A DNA stretch of 64,000 bases, from assembly GCF_042648365.1 (NCBI RefSeq), contig NZ_JBHRXI010000010.1:496001-560000 (forward strand), read 5' to 3'. Origin of the DNA: Lutimaribacter_A marinistellae (GTDB lineage Bacteria; Pseudomonadota; Alphaproteobacteria; Rhodobacterales; Rhodobacteraceae). This document shows, piece by piece, positions 49,402 to 58,384 of this stretch. The position numbers and the translations under genes were made by a program. Under the pieces are notes generated by a model. The model saw only the letters and a program-made list of their open reading frames with translations, searched no databases and was not told the DNA's origin. The stretch's first letter is position 1. Every line of letters starts with the position of its first letter.

Positions 49402-51013
49402 CGTACTGTTCCACGGCCTCTTTCTCTTCGGCGATCTCGCGTGCCTTGATCGACAGACCCAGGCGGCGCGACTTGCTGTCCACGTTGGTGACGCGCACGT
49501 CGACCTTGTCGCCGACCGAGAAACGCTCGGGGCGCTGCTCGGAGCGATCGCGCGACAGGTCGGAGCGGCGGATGAAGGATTTCATGCCTTCGTATTCCAC
49601 CTCGATGCCGCCATCCTCGATCGCGGTGACCTCGACGGTGATGACCGAGCCGCGCTTCACGCCGCCAACGGCCTCGGCGAACTTGTCGCCGCCCAGCGCC
49701 TTGATCGAGAGCGAAATGCGCTCTTTCTCGACGTCGACCTCGGAGACGACCGCCTGCACGACGTCGCCCTTGCGGTATTCCTGGATGGCTTCCTCGCCGC
49801 GCTGGTCCCAGCTGAGGTCGGAGAGGTGAACCATGCCGTCGATATCGCCTTCGAGACCGATGAACAGGCCGAACTCGGTGATGTTCTTGACCTCGCCCTC
49901 GACCGGCGTGCCCTCGGGGTGGGTCTCGGCGAAGACTTCCCACGGGTTGCGCATGGTCTGCTTGAGGCCAAGCGAGACGCGGCGCTTGGCGCTGTCGATC
50001 TCGAGAACCATGACGTCGACTTCCTGGCTGGTCGAGACGATCTTGCCGGGGTGGACGTTCTTCTTGGTCCAGGACATCTCGGAGACGTGCACCAGACCTT
50101 CGACGCCTGCCTCGAGCTCAACGAATGCACCGTAATCGGTGATGTTGGTGACGCGGCCCTTGTGCACCGAACCCAGCGGGTACTTGGCGCCGACCAGATC
50201 CCACGGATCTTCCTGCAGCTGCTTCATGCCGAGGGAGATGCGGTGGGTTTCCTTGTTGATCTTGATGACCTGGACCTTGACGGTCTCGCCGATCGACAGG
50301 ATCTCGGACGGGTGGTTGACGCGACGCCATGCCATGTCGGTGACGTGCAGCAGGCCGTCGACACCGCCGAGGTCAACGAAGGCACCGTATTCGGTGATGT
50401 TCTTGACCACGCCGTCGACTGCCTGGCCTTCGGTCAGGTTGGCGATGACTTCGGCGCGCTGTTCGGCACGCGATTCTTCCAGGATGGCGCGGCGCGAAAC
50501 CACGATGTTGCCGCGACGACGGTCCATCTTGAGGATCTGGAAGGGCTGCTTGAGACCCATCAGCGGGCCGGCATCGCGCACGGGGCGCACATCGACCTGG
50601 GAGCCGGGCAGGAAGGCCACGGCGCCGCCGAGATCGACGGTGAAGCCGCCCTTGACGCGGCCGAAGATCGCGCCTTCGACGCGGGCATCGTCGGCATATG
50701 CCTTTTCCAGACGGTCCCATGCCTCTTCACGGCGGGCCATCTCGCGCGAGATGACGGCTTCGCCGCGGGCGTTCTCGGCAGCGCGGAGGTAGACTTCGAC
50801 CTCGTCGCCGACTGCGATTTCAGGGGCTTCGCCGGGATTTGCGAATTCTTTAAGCTCGACGCGGCCTTCCATCTTGTAGCCTACGTCGATGATGGCCTGG
50901 CCTGCCTCGATGGCGATGACCTTGCCTTTGACAACAGACCCTTCTTCGGGCGTGTCCATTTCGAAGCTTTCGTTAAGGAGGGCTTCGAATTCCTCCATGG
51001 ATGAATTAGCCAT
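49402..51013 (-). CDS. rpsA: 30S ribosomal protein S1 (3' end lost in gap)
   Basis: 537 residues visible from ATG 51013, last codons hidden by the N gap. Contains the expected six S1 RNA-binding repeats; examples are VVKGKVIAIEAGQAIIDVGY, VDGVVKNITEYGAFVDLGG, GSVHKGRVTNITDYGAFVEL and VEGEVKNITEFGLFIGLEG. S1 brings mRNA to the ribosome. It lies after cmk in the same direction with a possible terminator between them, and ihfB follows. Confidence 0.97.
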
Positions 51014-51118
51014 GCGGCAGTGATGTCCTTTTCATACGGTTTTTTCTGGCCGAACGGTTGTCTCCGACGGTCTTGCGGTTGGTCCGGGGCGATCCGAATG
51101 GTGCCAGAAAACAAAGAG

Positions 51119-51139
51119 GGCCGGTGTTCCCGACCCTGC
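51119..51139 (-). terminator. Intrinsic terminator between cmk and rpsA
   Basis: On the minus strand AGGGTCGG and CCGGCCCT pair (one T-G wobble) around GAACA, then CTCTTTGTTTT. It would end the aroA-cmk transcript or attenuate read-through into rpsA, which then needs its own promoter in the 211-bp gap. Confidence 0.75.
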
Positions 51140-51224
51140 CCGTCTCGTTGTTGTTATGGCTCAAATCGCCTTATCGACGCGCGCCTTATAAGGCCAAGAC
51201 CGCGCCTGCGCAAGGCTTAAAGGC

Positions 51225-51842
51225 CTATGCCGTCGCCGGACGGCGGGAATCGATTTCGGCGATGGCGGCGGCCAGCGCGGTGGCGATGTCCATTTCGCTG
51301 GTGTCGAGCGTCACGGCGTCGTCGGCAGGCTTGAGCGGGGCCGTCGCGCGGTTCATGTCACGGTCGTCGCGGGCGCGCACGTCGGCGAGGATCTGGTCGG
51401 GCGAGACGTCCTCTCCGGCCGCCACGAGTTCGCGGAACCGGCGCATCGCGCGAACCTCGGCGCTGGCGGTCACGAACAGCTTTACCTCGGCCTGCGGGCA
51501 GATCACCGTGCCGATGTCGCGCCCGTCGAGCACGGCCCCGCCCGCGCGGCGGGCGAAGGCGCGCTGGAAATCGACCAGTGCGGCGCGCACCTCGGCATTC
51601 ACGGCGACCTTGGAAGCGGCCTGCCCCGCCGCGGCGCTGCGCAGCCCGTCGCGGTCCAGGTCGGAGGCGGTCAGCGTGCGCGCGGCTTCGACCGGGTCCA
51701 TCCCGTCGAGCATCTTGGCCCCGACGACACGGTAGAGCAGCCCGGTGTCGAGATGGGCAAAGCCGAAATGCGCGGCGACCCCGCGCGAGATCGTGCCCTT
51801 GCCCGCCGCCGCAGGGCCGTCGATGGCAACGGTAAAGCTCAT
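51225..51842 (-). CDS. cmk: Cytidylate kinase
   Basis: 205 residues. P-loop IDGPAAAGKGTISRGVAAHF, then LDTGLLYRVVG and GGAVLDGRDIGTVICPQAEV, plus TASAEVRAMRR in the lid. Phosphorylates CMP/dCMP. ATGA overlap with aroA upstream. Synteny aroA-cmk-rpsA is typical. Confidence 0.97.
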   Translation of the reverse strand: MSFTVAIDGPAAAGKGTISRGVAAHFGFAHLDTGLLYRVVGAKMLDGMDPVEAARTLTASDLDRDGLRSAAAGQAASKVAVNAEVRAALVDFQRAFARRAGGAVLDGRDIGTVICPQAEVKLFVTASAEVRAMRRFRELVAAGEDVSPDQILADVRARDDRDMNRATAPLKPADDAVTLDTSEMDIATALAAAIAEIDSRRPATA

Positions 51843-53185
51843 GTCCGTTCCAGTTTGGCCCCGAGGCCGGTCATCAGCGGCTCGAAGATGGGGAAGGAGG
51901 TGGCGATAGGGCCGCCATCATCGACCGAGACAGGCGCTTGCGCGGCCATGCCAAGCACCATGAAGGACATGGCGATACGGTGATCGAGGAAGCTTTCGCA
52001 GGTGCCGCCGCCGGGGACATTGCCCGCGCCGAGGCCGTGGACCGCCCACCAATCCTCGCCCTCTTCGACCGTCACGCCATTGGCGCGCAGACCGCGGGCC
52101 ATCGCGTCGATGCGGTCGCTTTCCTTGACGCGCAACTCCTTGACGCCGCCCATCATGGTGGTGCCGGTCGCGTTTGCCGCGACGACGGAAAGCACCGGGT
52201 ATTCGTCGATCATCGAGGCCGCGCGATCGGCGGGGACGCGGATGCCCTGCATATCGGGCGAGTAGCGCGCGCGCAGGTCGGCGACCGGCTCTCCGCCCTC
52301 TTCGCGTTCGTTTTCATAGGTGAGATCGGCCCCCATCTCGCGCAGCGTGGTGAAGAGCCCCGCGCGGGTGGGGTTGAGACCGATCCCCGGCACCAGCACG
52401 TCGGAGCCCGGGGTGACGAGCGCGGCGCAGACCGGAAAGGCAGCAGAGCTGGGGTCGCGCGGCACCGCGATGGTCTGGGGTTTCAGTTCGGGCTGGCCGG
52501 TCAGGGTGATGACGCGGCCCTCTTCCGTTTGTTCGGTGGTGATCTCTGCCCCGAAGCCTGCAAGCATCCGCTCGGAGTGATCGCGGGTGGCCTCGCGCTC
52601 GATCACGACGGTCTGGCCGGGCGCGTTGAGACCGGCGAGCAGCACGGCGGATTTCACCTGCGCCGAAGGGACCGGGACGGTGTAGCGCACGGGGATGGGG
52701 TGGGTCGCGCCGATGACGGTCATCGGCAGCCGCCCGCCCGAGCGCCCCACCGTCGTCGCGCCGAACAGCCCGAGCGGGTCGGTCACACGGGCCATGGGCC
52801 GCTTGTTGAGGCTGGCATCGCCGGTGAAGGTGGCGGTGATCGGCGAGGTGGCCATCGCCCCCATGATCAGGCGCACGCCGGTCCCGGAATTGCCGCAATC
52901 GATCACTTGATCCGGCTCGGCAAAGCCGCCGACACCCACGCCATGCACCGACCATTCGCCGCCGCCGTGATCGGTGACCTCGGCCCCGAAGGCGCGCATG
53001 GCCTTGGCGGTGTCGATCACATCCTCGCCTTCGAGCAGGCCGGTGATCCGCGTCTCGCCCACTGCCATCGCGCCCAGGATCAGCGCGCGGTGCGAGATCG
53101 ATTTGTCCCCCGGCACGCGGGCCTCGCCCGTGAGCGGGCCGCAGGGGTGGGAGGTCATCGGGATCGGGGTGCCGTGGCCGGACAT
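51839..53185 (-). CDS. aroA: EPSP synthase (class II type)
   Basis: 448 residues, shikimate-pathway enzyme making 5-enolpyruvylshikimate-3-phosphate. Marks: VPGDKSISHRALILGAMA, the PEP-site loop DCGNSGTGVRLIMG, SLNKRPMARVTDPL, SAQVKSAVLLAGLN and the late DEYPVLSVVAANATG. The pattern GLLEGEDVIDTAKAMRA matches class II (CP4-like) enzymes. The position of the CP4 tolerance Ala is Gly here, so no glyphosate tolerance is implied. Stop overlaps the cmk start. Confidence 0.97.
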   Translation of the reverse strand: MSGHGTPIPMTSHPCGPLTGEARVPGDKSISHRALILGAMAVGETRITGLLEGEDVIDTAKAMRAFGAEVTDHGGGEWSVHGVGVGGFAEPDQVIDCGNSGTGVRLIMGAMATSPITATFTGDASLNKRPMARVTDPLGLFGATTVGRSGGRLPMTVIGATHPIPVRYTVPVPSAQVKSAVLLAGLNAPGQTVVIEREATRDHSERMLAGFGAEITTEQTEEGRVITLTGQPELKPQTIAVPRDPSSAAFPVCAALVTPGSDVLVPGIGLNPTRAGLFTTLREMGADLTYENEREEGGEPVADLRARYSPDMQGIRVPADRAASMIDEYPVLSVVAANATGTTMMGGVKELRVKESDRIDAMARGLRANGVTVEEGEDWWAVHGLGAGNVPGGGTCESFLDHRIAMSFMVLGMAAQAPVSVDDGGPIATSFPIFEPLMTGLGAKLERT

Positions 53186-53249
53186 GGACGCTCCTTTTCG
53201 CGCGATCGGTCCCCGAGCGGATAGCGAATTGGCCCGGTGGGGTCCAGCG

Positions 53250-54311
53250 TCATGTCTCGCCCAGCCAGCGGGCGGGATTCTCTTCGGCGAGCTTGCGGAA
53301 CATCTCTTCGCCCAGCGTGTTGCGCAGGCGGAAGCAGACCTCGCGTTCCGAAAGCTTCTCTTGCCGGGTCATGTAGAAATCGGAGCCGAAGAGGACGCGG
53401 TCGCGCAGCCGTTCGCTTTCCTCGTCCTCGCCCATCAGGAAGATGCGCAGGAAGGGCGCGTAATCCTCGAAATTGAACAGGGTGTAGGAAATGTCGGTCC
53501 AGAGGTTGGGATAGGCGCCGCTGCCGATCATCCGCCGGATGCGGCGCTGCCAGTTGTCGCGTTGCGCGTCGTCATTCCAGGCCTTGGGGTCGGGCCGGGC
53601 ATAGGCCGCCCAGTCGCGCGAGCCGCCGAAATGGGCAAGGCAGATGCGCAGGGAGGGATGCGCCTTGAGGACCGGAATATAGGCCTGCGGTTCGGTAAAA
53701 CGGTCGGCGCTGTATTCGCTCATGCCGTGGCCCATCAGCCCGCCGCGTGAGCAATGGGTCATGACCGGCAGGCCGCGGCGTTCGAGCTCGGGATAGACAT
53801 GCTCCATCAGGCGCGGATCGGAGGGGGAGAAGCCCATCCGGGGATAGAGTTTGACCCCCCTGAACCCGAGCGTGTCGATGGCGCGCCACAGCTCGGTCGC
53901 CTGCGGATCTGCGCGCGGGTCGATGGTGGCGAAGGGGATGATGTTCGCGGGATGGGCGCGGGTCAGCGCGGCAAGCTCGTCATGCTGGGCGGACAGCGGG
54001 ACCTCGGGCGCGCCGTAGCCGAAAGCCGACAACTCCATCGGGAGGACGACGAAGCGGGTGTCGGACGGGTAGTGATGGGCGAGCGCCTCGAACACCTCGG
54101 CCTGGGTGTCGGCGTCGGCCTCGTTGTTGAAACGGTAAAGCCGTTCCAGTCGGTCGGCGGCGGGGTGTTGGCCGATCACGCGCAGGCCGGCGGCCATCCA
54201 GCGTATCAGGAATGGCGCTGATTTGAAGAAGCGCAGGATGCGGTAGGGGTAATCGCCGGGAATATGACGGTGGTTGAAAAGATGGACGTGGCAATTGGTG
54301 ATGCGGGTCAT
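53250..54311 (-). CDS. Metal-dependent hydrolase (amidohydrolase_2 family)
   Basis: 353 residues. Metal-binding start NCHVHLFNHRH (H-x-H), GFRGVKLYPRMGFSP, PVMTHCSRGG with a His, LAHFGGSRDW and the late Asp in LFGSDFYM: the TIM-barrel amidohydrolase pattern also found in decarboxylases such as 2-amino-3-carboxymuconate-6-semialdehyde decarboxylase. Substrate unknown. Upstream it is 44 bp from trmB in the same orientation, aroA lies after it. Confidence 0.82.
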   Translation of the reverse strand: MTRITNCHVHLFNHRHIPGDYPYRILRFFKSAPFLIRWMAAGLRVIGQHPAADRLERLYRFNNEADADTQAEVFEALAHHYPSDTRFVVLPMELSAFGYGAPEVPLSAQHDELAALTRAHPANIIPFATIDPRADPQATELWRAIDTLGFRGVKLYPRMGFSPSDPRLMEHVYPELERRGLPVMTHCSRGGLMGHGMSEYSADRFTEPQAYIPVLKAHPSLRICLAHFGGSRDWAAYARPDPKAWNDDAQRDNWQRRIRRMIGSGAYPNLWTDISYTLFNFEDYAPFLRIFLMGEDEESERLRDRVLFGSDFYMTRQEKLSEREVCFRLRNTLGEEMFRKLAEENPARWLGET

Positions 54312-54355
54312 GACAACGGCTTTCAGGTTGGAATGCCGCCAGTCTACGCATCGCC

Positions 54356-55066
54356 TCAGGGTTGTCTACGGAAGGTCAGGTAATGGGGGGTGCGGCCCTC
54401 GCGCAGGGCCTTTTGTTCGTACCGGGTCGAGATCCAGTCATCCCATGGTTCGCGCCAGTCGGCGGGCCGTTCGGCGAGCCAGTCGAAGCCTGCGCCGGGC
54501 ACTTCTTCCAGCGTCTGGCGGACGTAATCGGGAATGTCGGTGGCCACGCGGAAGATCGCGCCGGGCATCATCACGCGGGCCAGCGGTTCGAGATGTTCGG
54601 GCGTGACGAAGCGGCGGCGGTGGTGGCGCTTCTTGGGCCATGGATCGGGATACAGCAGGAAGGCGCGCGAGATGCTGGCATCGGGCAGCACATCGAACAG
54701 GTCGCGCACGTCGCCGGGATGCACGGCGAGGTTTTCCACCCCTGCCCTGCGGATCTTGCCCAGCAACATGGCGACGCCGTTGATGAAGGGTTCGGCCCCG
54801 ATCAACCCGATATCGGGGTTCTGGCTGGCCTGGTGGACCATGTGCTCCCCGCCGCCAAAGCCAATCTCCAGCCAGACCGGCCTGCCGCCAAACCGCGTGT
54901 CGAGATCGAGCGGCCTGCGGTCGGGGTTGTCGTCCCATTCGACGGGTCCGGGCGAGAGCGCGGCGAGATCCTCGTCGAGATAGGCCTTCTGGCTTTGCTT
55001 CAGCGTCTTGCCCTTGGTCCGGCCATAGAAGTTCCGGTGCGGGCGCTTGGGATGCGTGTCGGTCAT
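54356..55066 (-). CDS. trmB: tRNA (guanine-46-N7)-methyltransferase
   Basis: 236 residues from ATG 55064-55066; the longer open frame to 55189 runs through the 12-bp repeats and is non-coding. SAM site LEIGFGGGEHMVHQA, catalytic-region LYPDPWPKKRHHRRRFV and a C-terminal TRYEQKALREGRTPHYLTF. Makes m7G46 in tRNA. It normally adjoins metK; here a cyclase gene sits between. Confidence 0.96.
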   Translation of the reverse strand: MTDTHPKRPHRNFYGRTKGKTLKQSQKAYLDEDLAALSPGPVEWDDNPDRRPLDLDTRFGGRPVWLEIGFGGGEHMVHQASQNPDIGLIGAEPFINGVAMLLGKIRRAGVENLAVHPGDVRDLFDVLPDASISRAFLLYPDPWPKKRHHRRRFVTPEHLEPLARVMMPGAIFRVATDIPDYVRQTLEEVPGAGFDWLAERPADWREPWDDWISTRYEQKALREGRTPHYLTFRRQP

Positions 55067-55151
55067 GGCGCGGGGGATTAGCGCGGCGGGATGTGCGGGG
55101 CAAGGGGAGAGGCGGCGATGACCCAAGGAACGGGGGGACCGAAGCGCGCGA

Positions 55152-55199
55152 ATTGGACGGGCCATTGGACAGGTCATTGGACGGGCCATTGGACGGGTC
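55152..55199. repeat. Four tandem 12-bp repeats between trmB and the cyclase gene
   Basis: ATTGGACGGGCC x4 (55152, 55164, 55176, 55188) with two-base variation in copy 2 and one base in copy 4. They lie in the divergent gap of 184 bp, where the promoters of both genes should be. Function unknown: a minisatellite or a cluster of binding sites one helix turn (12 bp) apart. Confidence 0.9.
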
Positions 55200-55250
55200 C
55201 GTGAATTTCACCTAAACTCGATCCTGCGCCCCAGCCGCGAGGGTTTCGAA

Positions 55251-57062
55251 ATGCCGCGCAAGTTGGTCTGCTTTCTCGTGGCGGACGCCGTTGGATACAG
55301 CGCCAGGGTCGAAGCGAACGAGGCCGAGGCCATCGCGGCGCTGTCAGCCACACTTTCCATCATCGAAGAGGCCGTCGCCCGGCATGGCGGCACGACGCTC
55401 GCCCGGGCGGGCGACAGCGTGATCGCGACGTTCGAGACCTCGGTGGCGGCCGTGACGTCGGCCCTCGACATCCAGAAAGGCGTGGACGCGCGCGACGAAG
55501 ACGTGCTGTCGCTGCGGATCGGGCTGCATTTCGGCGACGTGTCGGAGAAGCACGACACCCTGCTGGGGGACGGCCTGAACATCGCCGCGCGGCTGGAGCC
55601 GCTGGCCCCGGAAGGCGGCATCCTGATCACCAGTGTCGTGGCAGACCAGATCGTCGGCAAGATCGACGCGCAGTTTGCACCGATCGGCAAGCAGCGGGTC
55701 AAGAACATCTCGCGCCCGCTGGAGCTGTTCTGCTGGCCCGCCGACGCGGCACGGCGGTACCGGCGGCGCAAACTGGCCGGCAGGTGGCCTTACGCGGTGG
55801 CCGCGCTTGCGCTGTGCGGGCTTGTCGGTGCCTGGGTGATGACGCAGCAGACGGGTGATGCGCCAGCACCGCTGCGGGACGTGGTCGCGGTTTTGCGATT
55901 TCAGAACCCCGGCGGCACGCCCGATGACAGGGCCATCGCCGATGGCCTGGCGCAGGACCTGACGATTCGGCTGGCCGAGGTATCGGGCGTCGGCGTTGTG
56001 CCAAGCTCTCTGGTGTTTTCGGTTACGGATCACGGGCTGGAGGCCATCGGCGCGGCGCAATCGTTGGGCGCGCGATATGTCGTGGACGGGACCGTGCGGC
56101 TGCGCGAAGAGGATCTGCGGATCGCCGTGGAGCTGATCGACGGAGCCGAGGGCACGATCGTCTGGGCCGACGCCTATGATGGGGCCTTGCCGCAACTGGT
56201 TGAGTTCCGCGACCAGATCGTCGAACAGATCGTGGGCGAAATCAGCGGCCAGATCACCAAGAGCGACCTTGACCGCCTGCGCAACACCGGGACGGAGAAC
56301 CCCGACGCCTACAGGCAGATCATCCTTGGACGGCAGGCGGCGGCCAGCCTGTCTCGCGAGGCGACATATGTTGCCGAACGGCATTTCCGGCAGGCTATCA
56401 ACCTCGACCCCGATTATGCCAGGGCCTATGCGGAACTGGCCGCGATCTATGCCATTCGCATCGAGAACGGCTGGACCGTGCTGAGCAAGGCCGATGAGGA
56501 AAAGTCGCTCTATTTCGCGGAAAAGGCGCTGTCGATCGATCCCGACCTCTGGCTGGCGCATTACGCGGCCGGGCGGCTTTACTCGATCCTGTCGGAGGGG
56601 GATTTCACGCAGGCGGAGCATCACCTGGAGCGGGCGATGATGCTGCAACCCGCCAATGACGATGCGCGGATCTACCTGGCCGCGGTCAAGATTTTCCAGG
56701 GCAAGGCGGACGAGGCCGTCAGGATCGTGCAGCCTGTGGTCGCGACGCATCCGCACCCGCCCTTCTGGTATTACCTGACGCTCGGCAATGCGTTGTTCCA
56801 CGTGGGCAATTACGAAGCGGCGGAGCGCGCCTTTGACGACTGCCTGACGCAGATGCCGTCCTCGCCCTATTGCCTGCGGTTCCAGATCGCGAATTACGGC
56901 GCGATGGGACGGGTGGAGGATGCCGAATGGCTGCTGGAGGAATACGCGTTCCTGGGGTTCGATACGTCGCTGGCCTCGATCATGGATCTGCTGCTTCTCG
57001 AACACCCCGAATACAGGGCGAATTTCGAAAGCGCGTTGCGCGCGGCCGGGGTCGGCGACTGA
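55251..57062 (+). CDS. Class III adenylate/guanylate cyclase with membrane helix and TPR repeats
   Basis: 603 residues. N-terminal class III cyclase domain (1-165): VADAVGYSARVE with the first metal Asp, LARAGDSVIATFETS with the second, and LLGDGLNIAARLEPLAPEGG with the transition-state Asn/Arg. A single transmembrane helix follows (YAVAALALCGLVGAWVM, ~182-198). The C-terminal part holds a TolB/CadC-like N-subdomain (VAVLRFQNPGG, LAQDLTIRLAEVSGVGVV) and several TPR helices from ~360 (ERHFRQAINLDPDYARAYAE). Makes cAMP or cGMP in response to signals sensed outside the cyclase. It lies on the opposite strand between metK and trmB, so probably a recent insertion. Confidence 0.88.
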   Translation: MPRKLVCFLVADAVGYSARVEANEAEAIAALSATLSIIEEAVARHGGTTLARAGDSVIATFETSVAAVTSALDIQKGVDARDEDVLSLRIGLHFGDVSEKHDTLLGDGLNIAARLEPLAPEGGILITSVVADQIVGKIDAQFAPIGKQRVKNISRPLELFCWPADAARRYRRRKLAGRWPYAVAALALCGLVGAWVMTQQTGDAPAPLRDVVAVLRFQNPGGTPDDRAIADGLAQDLTIRLAEVSGVGVVPSSLVFSVTDHGLEAIGAAQSLGARYVVDGTVRLREEDLRIAVELIDGAEGTIVWADAYDGALPQLVEFRDQIVEQIVGEISGQITKSDLDRLRNTGTENPDAYRQIILGRQAAASLSREATYVAERHFRQAINLDPDYARAYAELAAIYAIRIENGWTVLSKADEEKSLYFAEKALSIDPDLWLAHYAAGRLYSILSEGDFTQAEHHLERAMMLQPANDDARIYLAAVKIFQGKADEAVRIVQPVVATHPHPPFWYYLTLGNALFHVGNYEAAERAFDDCLTQMPSSPYCLRFQIANYGAMGRVEDAEWLLEEYAFLGFDTSLASIMDLLLLEHPEYRANFESALRAAGVGD

Positions 57063-57070
57063 ATCGAAAC

Positions 57071-57094
57071 GCCCCCGCAGTGTCCCGCGGGGGC
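57071..57094. terminator. Hairpin terminator between cyclase and metK
   Basis: GCCCCCGC and GCGGGGGC make an 8-bp stem with an 8-base loop, in the gap between the convergent cyclase and metK stops. T-content on either side is modest (GTTTCGATTC on the minus strand). Confidence 0.7.
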
Positions 57095-57132
57095 GCTGTT
57101 CCGTCAGGCAACAATTGCTGCCGGTGTTCGTC

Positions 57133-58299
57133 TCAGAGCGCCTTTTGCAGCGCTTCGACGAGGTCGGTCTTTTCCCAGCTGAAGCCGCCATCGGCCTCGG
57201 GCTCGCGCCCGAAATGGCCATAGGCCGCGGTGCGCTGGTAGATGGGTTTGTTCAGGTCCAGATGCTCGCGGATGCCGCGCGGTGTCAGGTCCATCGCCTT
57301 GGCGACCGCCTTTTCGATCTCGGCCGGGGGCACCTCGCCGGTTCCATAGGTGTCGGCATAGATCGAGAGCGGCTTGGCCACACCGATGGCATAGGACAGC
57401 TGGATGGTGCATTTCTCGGCCAGGCCCGCCGCAACGACGTTCTTGGCGAGGTAGCGCGCGGCGTAAGCCGCCGAACGGTCCACCTTGGTCGGATCCTTGC
57501 CCGAGAAGGCACCGCCGCCATGCGGGGCCGCGCCACCATAGGTGTCGACGATGATCTTGCGTCCGGTAAGGCCCGCGTCACCGTCGGGACCGCCGATCAC
57601 GAAGGTGCCGGTCGGGTTGACCCACCACTCGGTCTCGTCGGTGATCCAGCCTTCGGGCAGCACTTCGCGGATATAGGGCTCGACGATGCCGCGGATGTAA
57701 TCGCTGCCCTGGCTTTCGTCGGCATGCTGGGTCGACAGCACGATCGAGCTGACACCGACGGGCTTGCCGTCACGGTAGACCACCGAAAGCTGGCTTTTGG
57801 CATCGGGGCGCAGGTCGGGTTCGGTCCCGTCCTTGCGGACCTCGGCCAACCGGCGCAGGATCGCGTGGGCATACTGGATCGGCGCGGGCATCAGCGCGGG
57901 CGTTTCGTTCGTCGCGTAGCCGAACATGATGCCCTGGTCGCCGGCGCCGTCCTTGTCGACGCCCTGCGCGATGTGGGCGGATTGTTCGTGCAGGAAGTTC
58001 AGCACGTGGCAGGTGTTCCAGTGGAACTTCTCCTGCTCGTAGCCGATGTCGCGGATGCAGTCGCGCGCGATCTGACCGATGCGGCCCATGTAATTCTTGA
58101 GACGTTCTTCGTCGGACAGCCCGACTTCGCCGCCGATGACAACCATGCCGGAGGTGGCAAAGGTCTCGCACGCGACCCGCGCCTCGGGTTCTTCGGCAAG
58201 GAACGCGTCGAGGACGGCGTCGGAAATCCGGTCGCAGACCTTGTCGGGGTGGCCTTCGGACACGGATTCCGAGGTAAAGGTGTAATTCTGTCGGGACAT
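57133..58299 (-). CDS. metK: S-adenosylmethionine synthetase
   Basis: 388 residues from ATG 58297-58299; GGAG, six bases upstream, is part of the SAM/SAH riboswitch. TFTSESVSEGHPDKVCDRIS at the N-terminus, the nucleotide loop DQGIMFGYATNETP, and the P-loop-like GGGAFSGKDPTKVDRSAAY. Makes SAM from methionine and ATP. Its translation is thus under feedback by its own product. Converges on the cyclase gene. Confidence 0.98.
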   Translation of the reverse strand: MSRQNYTFTSESVSEGHPDKVCDRISDAVLDAFLAEEPEARVACETFATSGMVVIGGEVGLSDEERLKNYMGRIGQIARDCIRDIGYEQEKFHWNTCHVLNFLHEQSAHIAQGVDKDGAGDQGIMFGYATNETPALMPAPIQYAHAILRRLAEVRKDGTEPDLRPDAKSQLSVVYRDGKPVGVSSIVLSTQHADESQGSDYIRGIVEPYIREVLPEGWITDETEWWVNPTGTFVIGGPDGDAGLTGRKIIVDTYGGAAPHGGGAFSGKDPTKVDRSAAYAARYLAKNVVAAGLAEKCTIQLSYAIGVAKPLSIYADTYGTGEVPPAEIEKAVAKAMDLTPRGIREHLDLNKPIYQRTAAYGHFGREPEADGGFSWEKTDLVEALQKAL

Positions 58300-58303
58300 G
58301 TAT

Positions 58304-58348
58304 TGCTCCATTAGGTTTTCACCTGCCACGCCAGGAAGCCGTTGTGAC
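58304..58348 (-). promoter_or_regulatory. SAM/SAH riboswitch in front of metK
   Basis: On the minus strand CTGTCAC and GTGGCAG pair (one G-U) around AACGGCTTCCTGGC, followed by a linker and AATGGAGCA. This matches the SAM/SAH riboswitch that is known from Rhodobacterales metK leaders. The GGAG in the last segment pairs with the loop (GCTTCC) as a pseudoknot, so SAM or SAH binding hides the ribosome site. The start codon lies five bases after AGCA. Confidence 0.92.
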
Positions 58349-58384
58349 AGACCTGTGACGCAATACGGCCTGACCGCGGAATGG

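Noticed and set aside
49097..51004. Plus-strand frame across the N gap
   Set aside because: Antisense to rpsA and uses unknown bases; not evidence of a gene.
55344..57221. 625-codon minus-strand open frame
   Set aside because: Antisense to the cyclase-TPR gene and overlaps the metK 3' end; no domain signature.
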